From Aquila chrysaetos chrysaetos (lineage: Eukaryota > Chordata > Aves > Accipitriformes > Accipitridae): a DNA stretch of 64,000 nucleotides. The stretch is taken from contig NW_024470381.1 in NCBI RefSeq assembly GCF_900496995.4, forward strand, positions 858,687-922,686, given 5' to 3'. Positions 27,401 to 39,009 of the stretch are shown one piece after another. The notes beneath the pieces are model-generated. The model was not told the origin of the DNA. It saw only the letters and a program-made list of their open reading frames with translations, and did no database searches. Both the position numbers and the translations under genes were made by a program. Within the stretch, counting starts at the first letter, position 1; the number at the start of each line of letters is the position of its first letter.

Positions 27401-30400
27401 GGACATGGGGTTTAATTGTTTATTAGTTTGGCTTAGCTGGGAAAAGGCGATGTGGTGGCGAGGGCACGTGTCCTCTGTGAATTGATACCTGTTCCGACCA
27501 GGAAAGGGCAGCCCCTTTGTGCCGGCATGAGCTGCCGCCACGTCCCTCTGCAGGTGGGAGGGCATAAAGGGGCTTGCGCAGGATCCTGCTGCTGGCCAAA
27601 CGCCTCGGAAATCTGACCGGGGCTTTCAGCTGGTGCCCCAACAGCAACCGTGGCAGGTGCCGATGCAGCCATGAGCGCGTGCCGGGGGCTGCGTGTTTTG
27701 TGGCAGAGCTTTGGGCTTGGATGGGCGTGAGCGCTTGTAACGGCGCAGCCAGGATGTTCCCAAGCCCGCACCTCTTCTCCGAACCATCCCGGCGCAGGAT
27801 GTGGGTTGAGGTGCTGGTTTTCCATCTTTTCAGCCACGGCTCTGAAGATGAACATGAACCTGCGGGAGCTGTACCTGGCCGATAACAAGCTGAACGGGCT
27901 GCAGGATTCGGCTCAGCTCGGCAACCTGCTGAAGTTCAACAGCTGCATACAGATACTCGACCTGCGGAACAACCACATCCTGGACTCAGGTGAGGGCCCC
28001 TTGCTGCTCCTTCGGGCAGAACCCCAATTCCCCGGAGTTTTGACCCAGGTTTAAGGTGGTGAGGAACTTGGTTGCGGGGCGCAGAGCTCAAGGGGCTGCC
28101 GGCGCTGCCCCCAAGCTGAGCCGAAGCAGTAGGAGCACGCAGAGCAGCTTCAACATGTCAGAAGGATTTTGGCAAGGTAAACCTCTCAGGTTTTTTTAAA
28201 GCTGAGATCCTTAGGGAAACTTTGTTTGCTTCCCAGGCCGGGCTGCGAGGTGCACAGCAGCTCCCGAGCATAGGGAGAGGTGGGGATGCCTTGTGCCTCA
28301 GTCATGTCTTTTGGCTCCCTCCATCTCTTGCTGCCATCTGGTTTTTCTCCTCCCCGCTCCCCAGAGCCAAACTGAATGTCCAAATCAACCCAGGAATTGC
28401 GAAATAATCCCAACCCGGACTTCAGTCCTGGCTGGTTCTGGTCGGTGATGCCGATTACTTGGCTGAGTGCTGCGGTTTGGTGGAGGAGCCACGCTTGCTC
28501 TGCACGAGCTGTGCCAGCTGCCTATGGGTTGGGTATAAAGATAGCTGAGCCTGACCGAGTTGGATGTCACCGGCACTGTTGTGGCCACTCGTGCTCCTGG
28601 ATGGGTCCCACCCTAAGGTGCAAATATTAATTTGCCGCCTTTCAGGTCAGCTGCCACGTCCCTCACATCTTTGGGCGCTTAATAACGAGCGGCGCTGGGG
28701 CTGTACGTGTTGGAAGTCGCTTGCTGGGCATTGCTGTGGGTTTCTGCAGCATCTCGCTGCCGTTGGGGTGCTGTGCATTTATCAAATAAATATGTTTGCA
28801 GTGATTTAAAACGGCACCTGCCCTCAGCTCAGGCAGGATTGGGCCAGGAAGGTGTACAGAGCGGTGGAGGATCCGTCTCTGCAAACAGCTCTGTAATGCC
28901 ATATCTGGTGAAGAAGGGGGGGACAGTGACCCAAAGGAAGGAGCGCCCGCTCTGCCCACTACCCTCCGCCTGCGACCGGGTGCCATCCTGCGTCCCCCTG
29001 CGCCATGGGCAGGCCGAGGAGCGGGCAGGGGGTCACCCCGAGCTCCCGATGTCCCCACACCTCTGATTCCCTCCCCGGGGTTTTTGTACCCTGCTGCTCC
29101 AAAGGCATAGTGCTAATTAATTTTATACGCCGAGAGGTTTAATTGCCTGTTTGCGCACACGGGAGTGAGGCATTTCGTCTGCAGCTGAGGACAAATCGAG
29201 CAGCTGGGGGAAGGGGTTTGGAGGGAGGACGGTGTTCGGAGACGCTGCTAGTGCCGGAGCTTGGCGTAACGATGCTGTGGTTTTTCTCCATCGCTGTCCG
29301 TCCTGGCCAGGATTGGGCAGCGCCTGAGCAGAGGGATGGATCGGAGGAAGCAAGGAAAGCGCTTTTAGAGCCAGCAGGATCCATGCCAGCAGGGGAGGGC
29401 TGACCCCCCTGGCTGTTTTTCTAGGCTTGGCATACATCTGTGAAGGGCTGAAGGAGCAGCGGAAAGGGCTGGTCACTCTGGTTTTGTGGAACAACCAGCT
29501 GACTCACACCGGCATGGCCTATCTGGGGATGACGCTGGTGAGTAGATCTCGGCACCTTCCTGGGGGTGACAGCTTACTGTCGGGCATTCAGCTTTGCTCC
29601 TGGAGAGACGTCTCTCCCGTGACCGTCGGGCTTGGATCTGGGCAGCAGTGGGAGTATACTGGCACAACGTGCCCCCGGCTGCTGCATTGGAGGAGAACCT
29701 GTCCCTTGTCCCCCCCTCCTCTACTGCTGCTCGGGTGTCCCTGGGCTCGGCGGTGTGATTAGAGGAACAGCCGTGAATTAAACCCACTCGGGTTTGAGAC
29801 GGACCCGCTGTCCCGTCTGCCTCGAGCTGTTTTTTCCCTGGGGTATCCGCAGCCTCACACGCAGAGCCTGGAGACCTTGAACCTGGGCCACAATCCCATT
29901 GGGAACGAAGGCATCCGCAACCTGAAGAATGGGCTGATCGGGAACCGCTCTGTCCTTCGCCTGGGCTTGGCGTCCACCAAACTGACCTGCGAAGGTGAGC
30001 GGAGGCTGGCGCTCGCCAGCTGTGCCGACTGCGGCCCCGGTTCACCTGGTGGCTCACCCACCAAAAGCTCTTTAGGCTCTGCAGAGCTTCCCTTGCTCTT
30101 AGAGCAGTGCGCGGGGTCCACTCTGGTCCTTGAGAAGGTGCCTTGGTCTGGCTCGGCTCAGCCCTGTGGCTGTGTGGGGTCTCAGGCAGGGGACACAGCA
30201 TGGCTCTAACCAAAATGCCGCAGTCAGCCTGTCCAGGGCCACCTCACTCCATGGGGTTCGATGCCTCTGGCATCTTCTACACCCCACGGAAACCTTTTTT
30301 CTGAGCACGCAGGGTGCCTGGGAGCTGGCACCCAACTCCCGCTGACATCCCCCGTCCCTCCCAAAATACCAAGCTCTGCTAGACACAACCCCGAGGAGCA

Positions 30401-32639
30401 CCGTCAGCGGACCGGCGGTTTCACAGCTTATTCGTCACCATCACCGGCGGCTCTCCCGTCCCTCGCAGGTGCTGTGGCAGTGGCGGAATTCATCGCGGAG
30501 AGCCCGCGGCTCCTTCGCCTGGACCTGCGAGAGAATGAGATCAAGACGGGTGGCCTCATGGCGTTGTCGCTGGCTCTGAAGGTCAACCACTCACTGCTGC
30601 GCCTCGACTTGGACAGGGAGCCCAAGAAGGAGTCGGTAGGTAACGCACCCACTCACCTGCCCCCCCTTTTGCCTTTTCAGGGGGTCACGTTGAGCCCCCC
30701 CCGGCAGGAAAATGCCATCCTCGAGGGTGACGCCTCTGGGCTTCCGCTTGGCTCTGCCATTTTCCTGGTTTTCAGCTGAAATTAATTCCTGCCCAGCCTG
30801 TGGCCACGTGGTTTTGTGCAAAGGTTGGCCTGTAGGATAAGGGCTGCTTCCCGGCTGGCAGCCCTGAGGGTGTGCTGAACGTGCCCCGACACCATGGAAA
30901 ATTTCTGGAGGTCTCTGGACCAGCCAGCACCCATCGCTCAGGGTCCTGCTCCGTTGAGTGTTGAGCATCCCCCCGGGATGGGAATCCCACGATCCTGGCA
31001 GCGATTGCTTTGAGAAGAAGCTCTTGGGGAACTCAATTCTCAGGCGATTTAATTGTTTCTTGGGGAAATATCAAGGGTGGAGTTAAAAACCATGGTGTTA
31101 CAATGTGCCTGGCTGGAAAATAAACGTGGAGGCAATTGTTCTCAGACGGCTGATTTTCAAACGTTCCAAATGACCGATGGTTTCTCTTCCCTCGCAGGTC
31201 AAAAGTTTCATCGAAACCCAGAAGGCTCTCCTGGCCGAGATCCAGAATGGCTGCAAGCGCAACTTCATCCTGGCCAAAGAGAAGGAGGAGAAGGAACAGA
31301 AGCTGCAGCAGTCGGCCTCGATGCCGGAGATCACCGTGACGGAGCCTCTGGAGGAGGATCCGGCAGAGGACGGCCGAGACGGCAGTGCTACCTCTGCTCC
31401 GGAAGAGGGGGAAGAAGCCGGGGAGACCCTGACGGCCTCAGAGAATGTGGACACGGAGTCAGCGGAGGACGGCGATGATGGAAACAACATGATGGACTCT
31501 GATTCGGACACGGATGAGGAGGCGGACGCTGGGTTAGAGACGATGGACTTGAGTGAAATGCTGCCGAAAAGCCCCGACTCCACTGACAGTGCTACCGCAC
31601 CCCAGCCGCAGCTGTCCCCGGAGAAGCCGAGGGATCAGCTGCCCCCCCTGCACATCGCCGAGGAATCGCAGCGTGATGCTGGCATGGGGAGTCCTGCCAT
31701 CTCTCCAGCCTCCGCACCCTCCCAGGGAAATGAGAGAAGGATTTCGGTTTCCAGTCCTGGGCGAGGCCATAAAATCTTCGTGGTGACGCGAGTGGAGAGC
31801 CTGCCGGAGCGAGCTGCCAATGCTGTGTGCCCACAGGAGGACACCACTGCTGTCGCGAAATCCGTTGAGTCCCAGAACCTGGCTCCGGCCACAAAACCTG
31901 AACTCCTGGCACCCTGGGCAAACGGAACAGTTCCTGAATCTGCTGCTGGCTTGGCAGCCCTGCCAGCAATGCTGAGCATCGGTTCCGACCCTGAGCAGGG
32001 TGACCCTGCGGTCTGCGAGAGCTTGGCCCGCAACACTCCCCTCCCCAACGGGCTGAAGATGGATTTTGTGCGAGCACTGCCGGAGGCATCCTCAGATGGC
32101 GATGGCAAAATGGGGAGCTGTGCTGCCGAGCACGGTAAGAGCTCCAAAACCTGAACTCCCCCCCAATCCCCAGAGCCTCCCTCCGGCCGCTCTCTCCCAA
32201 AATCGAGTGTGGTGGAGCCCGGGAGGAGTGTAGAGCCGTTCCCCGTGCCGGCATCTTCCTGGGACTTTAAATCCCCTTCTTCTTTCCTGATGTGCCTGCG
32301 GGTGTGGTAATTTGTGGTTGGGGGGGGCTTTTCCCGAGGAAGTTTTAACCCGAAGAGAATCTCGCTGAGCTTCGTTCTTTGAAGCGCTCCTTAATTAGGC
32401 TCCCGAACGAGGTGAAGTTAACGAGCCCTGTGGGAAGCTCGTTGAGCCTCTTCGTTAGCGGTCGGGCTAACCGCTAACGCAGTTTTTGGGGAGGGGGGGG
32501 GATGGGAAACCGGGAAGGCGAGCAGGGGAAGGAAATGGTGAGCCATTTGCTTGCAGAGCTGAGCTGCTCCAAGAACGAGCAGGAGCTGGAGGAACTGCTC
32601 CTCGAGGCCAGCCAGGATGCGGGGCAGGAGCCCCTGTGA
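9499..32639 (+). CDS. PPP1R37: PPP1R37, leucine-rich-repeat PP1 regulatory subunit
   Basis: Regulatory subunit that binds and inhibits protein phosphatase 1. Twelve coding exons: 9499-9706, 17767-17864, 18795-18840, 21906-22006, 24699-24818, 26296-26446, 27834-27989, 29425-29537, 29853-29994, 30469-30635, 31198-32134 and 32557-32639. They sum to 2322 nt (773 residues) and every junction phase agrees. An RVTF motif at residues 47-50, in the conserved KRVTFPSDEDIVSGAVEP segment, fits the RVxF PP1-docking consensus. Residues from about 100 to 434 form leucine-rich repeats (NMNLRELYLADNKLNGLQDS, LETLNLGHNPIGNEG, LLRLDLRENEIKTGG). The large exon 11 encodes an acidic, disordered tail (about 435-746) with the conserved RISVSSPGRGHKIFVVTRVE. 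The human proline-rich tail is replaced by a less proline-rich one. The start has a CCGCCATGG context. The gene takes up over a third of the window because of an 8-kb first intron. Confidence 0.97.
9707..17766 (+). other. PPP1R37: PPP1R37 intron 1 (8 kb, no recognised gene)
   Basis: Moderate-GC intron without minisatellites, apart from the 14-G run near 9717. I recognise no gene, tRNA or transposon. It contains some unexplained open frames: 10369-10812 (+, 147 codons), 14307-14774 (-, 155 codons) and 12094-12378 (-, 94 codons, Lys/Gln-rich). None shows a family motif. The intron ends in a TTTTCAG acceptor at 17766. Confidence 0.6.
17865..26295 (+). other. PPP1R37: PPP1R37 introns 2-5 (no recognised gene)
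   Basis: Four introns (17865-18794, 18841-21905, 22007-24698 and 24819-26295) separate small LRR exons. I see only simple T-rich tracts, for example 18 T near 23728-23745, and an 18-G run near 19386. No RNA gene, clear LINE or SINE, or protein homology is recognised. Confidence 0.55.
26827..27405 (-). mobile_element. Solo LTR of an avian endogenous retrovirus
   Basis: A 579-bp unit with TG...CA ends lies in PPP1R37 intron 6. It begins TGTCGTGGTTTAACCCCAGC and ends ACTAGGACA on the plus strand, flanked by a perfect 5-bp direct repeat TGGGG (26822-26826 and 27406-27410). No internal retroviral region is present, so it is a solo LTR left by recombination. The sense strand is probably minus: read that way it starts TGTCCTAGTTTCAGC, has a TATA-like GTATAGG centrally and an ATTAAA poly(A) signal near the end. 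The 5-bp duplication fits ERVL-like or ERV1-like elements better than 6-bp ERVK. I recall this LTR as widespread in Neoaves. Intact ends and duplication suggest a fairly recent insertion. Exact subfamily not assigned. Confidence 0.9.
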
Positions 32640-34195
32640 CCCCAGGTGAGCGGGGACAGGGGTTGGGGACAGCCCCAGGAGCGTCCCGGAGGTCCGGGGA
32701 CCCCGTTGTCGCTCTCTCTCTCCTCTCTCTTGCAGGTTCTCGGGGACACTCGGCATCGAGGGGAGGCTCTGGCGTAGCTTCATTCTCTTCCCACTCCACA
32801 CAACGATTTAAGAAACCAACCTCGGACTTCAGGACAAAGGGTTATATTCAAATTTTCTTTTTCCCCAAAACAGTTGTTTCCTGCTCCCGGACTCTCTTCC
32901 CCAGGGACCCGATTCGCCTCCCCTGAGCAGAGGGACCCTGCTGTGTCCCCAGGGTGATGGAGGGAAGGGAAGGAGAGCAGAGAAAAATGACCCAGACGGG
33001 GATGTCGCTGTTCCCAGCCGTCCCTGCCCTCGCTGGACACTACCTGATGCCTTCGCCTTTTCTTTTTCTATCTTTCTCCGAGGAGGAGATCCCGTGCAGG
33101 GGTGAAGGTGGCACAGCATCAGTCCCACTGAGAAATTCAAACCACACACTACAGGGACCGAGACGCTGGCAGCATGTGCTGGGAGGAGGATGGAGGGCTG
33201 CGCCATCGGGCTGCTGTCGCCCACGGGAGAACGTCTCTCACTAAAGATACCCAGGACAGGCTGTATCCACAGCCGCAATGGTTATTTATTTTTAATTTCA
33301 TTTTTTTGTTTGTTTGTTTGTTTGTTCTCGGTATATATTTATCATCAGCTGCAAAATTACTGGGTGGGGATTTAGAGGATGGTGTTAGAATTAATTAATT
33401 CCTTCTGGGCTAACCTGCAACTGAACTCCTGCTCTGGGGCTGCTGAAAAAAAAAAAAAATAATACAACCAGAAACACAAAAAAAAGCAGCATTGGTGGAG
33501 CCCCCCCGCCGCCATGCAAACCCCAACCCTGGGGGCTGTCGCTTCCTGAGGGGCTGAGGCTGGGAGAGGAGCAGCCTGGGGGCTGCCAGGACACAAGCCC
33601 CTTCCTTGCAGCCGGCTGTGCCGGCACGGCGTCTTCCCGGCAAAGTGGGGAACCCTCCCCCCCCTTTTTTTTTGAGGGGGGTGATCTAAGGGTGGGAACC
33701 TGACACGGTGACAGGAACTGGTCCTTTGGCATCCTCTTTGATCCGACTTCCCACCCTGGGGATCCCCCCAGGGAAAAAAAACTGCTGGCATAGGGTGGGC
33801 GACTGCTGGCAGTGACACTTGGGGGGGGCCCCCCGTCCCCAAAAAAACCCCACCTCCCTGGGCTCCCCAGGGCCGGCCGAACCCCTCCGGGCCCGGCGGG
33901 CAGTTTTCTCAGGGAGGGTGTGAATTTGGGAGGGCACGGGGGGGGTGTCCTGCCCAGCATTGCCACCGAGGAAGGGGGGGAAGAGGTCGCGTCGCTTTTC
34001 TTTCTTAAGTGCAATAAATCTATCAGGGAGCACTGGGGGAGGCCATGGTGGGGAGACTGGGATGAGGGGGGGCTGCTGCGGTGCTGACACTATGGCTGGG
34101 GGCTGGCGGCCATCAATCTGCTGGTGTTTGTCATTTCTTTCTGTCGTGTATTTTTGTTAACGCTGTTTTCTATTAAACGAGATCTGCATTCATCA
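32640..34195 (+). other. PPP1R37: PPP1R37 3' UTR with a 3' UTR intron and two poly(A) signals
   Basis: Seven bases into the UTR a small 89-bp intron fits (32646-32734, GTGAGC...TTGCAG). Its junction is 6 nt after the stop, so it should not trigger decay. The UTR has a TTTG simple repeat near 33297-33326. Poly(A) signals are AATAAA at 34013-34018 and ATTAAA at 34172-34177, so two UTR lengths are possible. Confidence 0.65.
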
Positions 34196-34612
34196 CCGAC
34201 TCCCCACCACCACTCCCCCCCATGTCTTTTGGTACCTTACGGGCAGCATTTGGGTCATCCTGCCTCAAAAATCAACTTTTGGGGGCATTTATGAAGTAAA
34301 TTCAGTGATTAAACCACACCCCCACACCCCGAAAAAAAACCCCTGAGGAGGATTTTCAGAGCGGGTGGGAGATGCCAGCGGGACACTCTTCGGTGATTAA
34401 TTAATGCTGACAATGTGCTGGTTGTCCGTGTGTCGTCCCCCCCGCGCCATCGGCATCCCTCCCAGTGGTGATTTGGGCTGATTTCCCCCCAAAATTGGCA
34501 CCCCCTTATTGCTTTTTCCAGCCCCTTGGCCCCCCAAGACCCCCCCCAAGGAGGATGCAGGACCCCCAAAAAGCGTATTTAAGCCAAGACATGGAGTGGG
34601 AGGTTTAACTGG
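34196..34612. other. PPP1R37-NKPD1 intergenic spacer
   Basis: Spacer between the convergent 3' ends of PPP1R37 and NKPD1. I see no gene or element, only C- and A-rich simple sequence. Confidence 0.5.
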
Positions 34613-34618
34613 TTTATT
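34613..34618 (-). promoter_or_regulatory. NKPD1: NKPD1 poly(A) signal
   Basis: On the minus strand AATAAA lies about 590 nt after the predicted NKPD1 stop at 35211. The 3' UTR between them (34619-35210) includes short CCCAGTCTCT repeats near 34920-34970 and no gene. Confidence 0.65.
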
Positions 34619-35210
34619 ATGGGATGAGCCCAGTGGTCCTGGGAGGGCTTCACCAGGAGTTCCCAGGGGATGTGGCTTGGGGATGTCCCCGCTTTGGGCC
34701 CACCCTGGTATGCCAGCAGCTGCTTGTTGGGGGTCCCCCCCATATCCCCCCCCCAGGGACCCACTCACCTGGGAATGGTTCCCAAAGGGGGGGTGGTAGT
34801 GGGTGCTGGGGTCCCAGGCATGGGGGGGTGAAGGTCACCCAGATGCCGGGGGTCCATGGGATGGCAGGGACACCCGCCCCCAGAAACCCCCTGGGTCATC
34901 TCAGGTCTCCCCTAGTCCCCTCCAGTCTCTCCCAGTGCCTCCCAGTCTCTCCCAGTCACCCCAGTTCCATCCTCTGGTGGCATTTTCACCCCCTGCAAGT
35001 GTCTTTTCTTGGAGGAGGGATGGGGGGACTGGAATTGTCCCCATCCCTGTCCCCAAACAGGTTCCAAAATAAGCCAGGGGAGGCCAATGGGTCATGGGCA
35101 TCATCAGGCCACCGACCACGGGGACACCCTGGTGTCACTGATGTCTGAGCCTATTTTGGGGACCCCATGGCCAGAGGTATCACCTGGAGACCTGATGCCG
35201 GTGTCACCCA

Positions 35211-38200
35211 TCACTTGGGGTGGGGACACTGGACACTGCAAGACACCGGGGCAGTGGCAGCTTTCTGCAAGCAGTTGAGGCCACGTAGGAGCCCCATCTT
35301 GTGCCGGATGGAGTGGTCCAGGTTGACAGTGACGCCGAGGAAGGCATGTGCATCACGGGTGGTGAAGGGGAAGTCGCAGGCGAGGAAGGTCTGGAAAAGC
35401 TCAGGGTCCTCGTCCAGGCTGGGGACATTGTGCAACGGCTGCCGCAGGGCGCTCAGTTCCCCCACATTCTCCTGGAAGATGCTCCACAAAGATTGTGTGC
35501 CAAAATTCAGTGCCGGCCAGCTCTGCCAAGCATCTTCCAGGCACTGCAGCGCCCAGCTCAGTCAGCATGGCCACTGGTCAGCCAACACTACCCAAGCAGT
35601 GGCAGCGCGGGGCGAGGGGGTGTTGGGGGTGCCGGTGAGGTGCAGGAGGAGCCGTAGGGTGATGGGGATGGTGTTGACAATGCAGTGGACGTGGGCACTG
35701 TTGGTGGGGAGGTAATGGGCGAGAGCATCAGCGCTGTTGTGGAGGCAGCGGAAAGCTTTGTGGATGCAGCGGATGGCTTCAGCGTCCACTTCCCACTGGC
35801 TGGGAACCACCGGGATGCCCTGGCACTTGGCTCGGCGGCGTTCCACGTTGCTGGTGATGATGCGGTACGTGAGGTCCTCTCGCGTTTGGATGGCAGCTTC
35901 CAGGCATTGCAGGTGGGAGCGGGCACCCATCTTGGGGATGGAGAAGGGCAACGTCACCATCTGGTTGAGGTAGAGGTAACTGTTGTCGGCAAGACCCTTC
36001 ATGCAGCTGGTCTGCTCCAGGCAGGGGACGATGATGCTGGGGTCCATGGCCAAGATGAAGATGAAGGGGGTGTTGGCATCGGAGAGCAAGGTGTTCATGG
36101 CATTGAGGACGCCGGCCACCTTCTCCGGGTAGCAGATGTCCAGGCTGGTGATCTCCAGCACCATGCGGAGCTGTCGGCATTCAAAGATCTCCATGAAGGC
36201 CAAAAAGTTGACCAGCACCTCCACCTCATTGCGCACCTTGCTCATGAAGCCCAGCTGACTGGTGAACCTCTTGCTGTTGGTCAACCGCTCAATCTTCTGC
36301 TTCTCACTAACCAACAGGTTCTTCAGGATGGACAAAGCTCCCAAAACCAAACTGGAACCGGAGAGTGAGGTGACGGCGCTGCCCACCACCTTCAAGGCAT
36401 GGTGGTCCTTGATGCTGGGCACCAAGAGGGCTACCAGGAGGATGCTGAGGCCAGTGGCCAGGACAAAGAGCATCCCCCAAAGCTTGAGGCAGGTGCCCTT
36501 CTTGAGGACCCACTCTTTTTGGCTGAAGCCGGAGGCGAAGTGGGGTCGGGTGCCTGTGACGTGGTAGACGCTGAGGGGCAGAGCTCCAAAATGGTGGCAG
36601 ATGCTGTTGCAGAGGGTGGTGACCAAACCGGCCCAGAGTTTGTCGCAGCCAGCATACTGCCAGGCGCTGAAGCAGATGAAGATGAACTTGATGTTCTTCC
36701 TCCTCAGGTGGCCCTCGGTGATGACGGGCTTGTAGAAGGCCAAATACCAGAGGACCAGGAGCAACCCCCAACCCTCAGGGCTATGCGGCTTCTGGTGGCT
36801 CCGGCGCAGCTCAGCCTCTTCCTGCTGCACCATCTCCTCCTGCATGAAGCCTGAGGAGGGGGGGGGGATGGGGACGGGGGTGAGGGACCAGGGGGTGAAG
36901 GTGCCCCCAGCTTTTGGGGAGGGGGGGGGGGGGCAAATGGGGGAACCCAATGGTGGGGGAGAAATGGGGTGGGGTGGCATGGGATGGGTGCTGGTGCAAT
37001 GGGGACCCCAAAAGTAAGGAGACGTGGGATGGGTGCTCATGCAAGAGGGACTTCAAATCCAGGGGAGAAATGGGATGGGATGGGATGGGATGGGATGGGA
37101 TGCGGTGGGATGCGGTCGGATGCGGTCGGATGGGGTGGGGTGGGTGCTGGTGCAATGGGGGACCCCAAATCCATAGAAGAAAATGATGGGGTGGCAGGAC
37201 AAGCAACAGAGACCTCAAAGCCGGGGTGCAAACAGGCGGAATGCTGGTACCATGGGGACCCCCAGCACCAGGCTGGGGGTGTCTGGGAGGGTCCAGGGGG
37301 GGGGGGGGGGGGGTGACCCATGGTGTCCCCATGTCCCCACACCCACTGGTGACCTTGTGCAGCAGGGAGTCGAGGCGGTGGCTGCAGGGGGCGTAGAAGC
37401 TGACGGTGACAGGGGTGGCCATGTGGCACAGTGTCTTGGAGAGGCAGCGGCAGTAGATGTCATCCTCCGTCAGCGCCTCTGGGGACCGGGAAGGGGACAG
37501 TTGGGGTGACCTTGTGTCCCCCCTGCCCCCCCCAATGTCTGCAGGCACCGGGGAGCCCAACCCCCCCCCCCCCCCCCATGGGGACATGGGTGCTGCAATA
37601 ATGGAGACCCCAAATCTGGGGGGGGGGAGCCCAATTGGCTGAGGCTGTAATTAAGGGTGGGGATAATTAATGCTGGGGGAAGTGGCACTGATGGGTGCCA
37701 GGACCCTGGGATGGGATGGGATGGGGATGGGGTGGGATGGGATGGGATGGGATGGGGTTGGATTGGGTGGCATGGAATGGGGTGGGATGGGATGGGATTG
37801 ATTTGGCATGGGATGGGGATGGGACAGGATGGGGCAGGACAGGATGGGGATGGGGTAGGATGGGATGAGGATGGGATGGGAATGGGATTGATTTGGGTTG
37901 GGACAGGACAGGATGGCGATGGGATGGGGATGGAATGGGTTTGGGATGGGGTGGGATGGGATTGATTCAGGATGGGATGGGATGGGGATGGGATGGGACA
38001 GGATGGGATGGGACAGGATGGGATGGGAAGGGATGGCCAGGCAGGACAGGAGGGCCCAGTCCCCCCTGGCTGCCCCCATCCCCTCGGGTGCCTCCCGTAC
38101 CCCCGTACCTTGGTGCTCCCCGGTCTCCACCTCCACGAAGGCGCCGTCGCGGCAGGCGCAGGCATCCCCCCCTGGGCCCAGGCAGGCCAGCTGCTCCTCG

Positions 38201-38285
38201 TGGCACCCCGGAGGTCCTGCCAGGGCCCCCCCACACACCAGCGAGCAGGCACCCTGCCGGATGGAGGGACAAGTGGCACCCGCTG
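35211..38285 (-). CDS. NKPD1: NKPD1, KAP P-loop-domain membrane protein, with one in-frame TGA
   Basis: KAP-family NTPase-like membrane protein; its biochemical role is poorly known. Three exons are readable: 38109-38285 (5' boundary uncertain, Cys-rich), 37347-37478 (DDIYCRCLSKTLC, PVTVSFYAPCSHRLDSLLHK) and 35211-36850. Phases agree. The large exon has the KAP motif FICFSAWQYAGCDKLWAGLV, hydrophobic membrane segments (LWGMLFVLATGLSILLVALL and the VVGSAVTSLSGSSLVLGALS region) and a Walker-B-like VLEITSLD. No canonical P-loop GxxxxGK[ST] is visible. At 35562-35564 the frame meets TGA where human has the Arg of QWPCRLSW. The same frame then continues with clear homology (LSWALQCLED, LFQTFLACDFPFT, VNLDHSIRHKMGL) for about 116 codons to TGA at 35211. 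This may be pseudogenisation, an allele, read-through or a sequence error. The true start upstream of 38285 was not found. Confidence 0.9.
37076..37137. repeat. GGGAT-type pentanucleotide repeat in an NKPD1 intron
   Basis: GGGATGGGATGGGATGGGAT runs into GCGGTGGGATGCGGTCGGAT variants. It is a small sister of the larger array at 37705-38037 in the next intron. Confidence 0.8.
37705..38037. repeat. GGGAT/GGGGAT pentamer-hexamer array
   Basis: About 330 bp of GGATGGGATG, with interspersed GGGGATGG, GACAGGATGG and GATTTGGG variants, fill the NKPD1 intron between its first two readable exons. Read in the direction of NKPD1 transcription it is CCCAT-rich. G tracts every 4-6 bases on the plus strand could form G-quadruplexes. 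Confidence 0.85.
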
Positions 38286-38514
38286 CTGCACACCCCGGGG
38301 ACGTGGGGACACAGGGACATGGGATCAGAGCCACCTCGTGGTCTTGGGTTGGTTTTGAGGATGACCCCGTCCTTGTCCCCAAGGGCCTCAGGGACCCCAT
38401 GTCCCCTCCCCGGGTGCCGCTTTGGGGACAATGGGGGGGGACCTGGGTGACGGGGGGGGGGGTCTGGGAGGGGTGTGAGGACAGACTGGGCTGGACTGGG
38501 CCAGACTGGAGTGG

Positions 38515-39005
38515 GATGATGGGGACTAACCAGGACAAACTGGCCTGCTGGATACTGGGGGCCAGGCTGCAGCTGGTGCTGGGGACACTGGGGAGCAGGA
38601 GCCAGCCTGGACTGGGAGCACTGGAGCCCATGGGGAAGCCTGGACTGGGGGCAGGCTGGACTGGGAGCACTGGTGGTCATGGAGAAGCCTGGAGTGGGAG
38701 CACTGGGACATCCTGAACTGGGGACTCTGGAAGAGCCTGTACAAGGGGCACAGGGTCAGCCAGGACTGGGGACACCAGTGACCATGGGCCAGCCTCTACT
38801 GGGGATACTGGTGACCATGGGCCAGCCTATACTGAAGACACTGGGACAGCCCATACTGGGGACACCAGTGACCATAGCCCAGGCTGTACTGGGGATAGAG
38901 GGACAGTCTATACAGGCGACACTGGTCACTATAGCCCAGCCTATACTGGGGATACTGGTGATCTTAGCTCAGCCTATACTGGGGACACTGGTGGCTGGGC
39001 TAGGG
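38515..39005. repeat. Minisatellite upstream of NKPD1
   Basis: Units of roughly 18-36 bp built on CTGGGGACACTGGTGACCAT and GGGCCAGCCTATACTGGGGA, with increasing divergence toward the left end. The array lies between the first readable NKPD1 exon and the galectin. The missing NKPD1 5' exon may lie within or beyond it. Confidence 0.8.
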
Positions 39006-39009
39006 TCAC

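Noticed and set aside
35562-35564. Selenocysteine decoding of the NKPD1 TGA
   Set aside because: The family has Arg here, not Cys or Sec, and I see no SECIS-like AUGA/AA/GA structure in the 3' UTR by eye.
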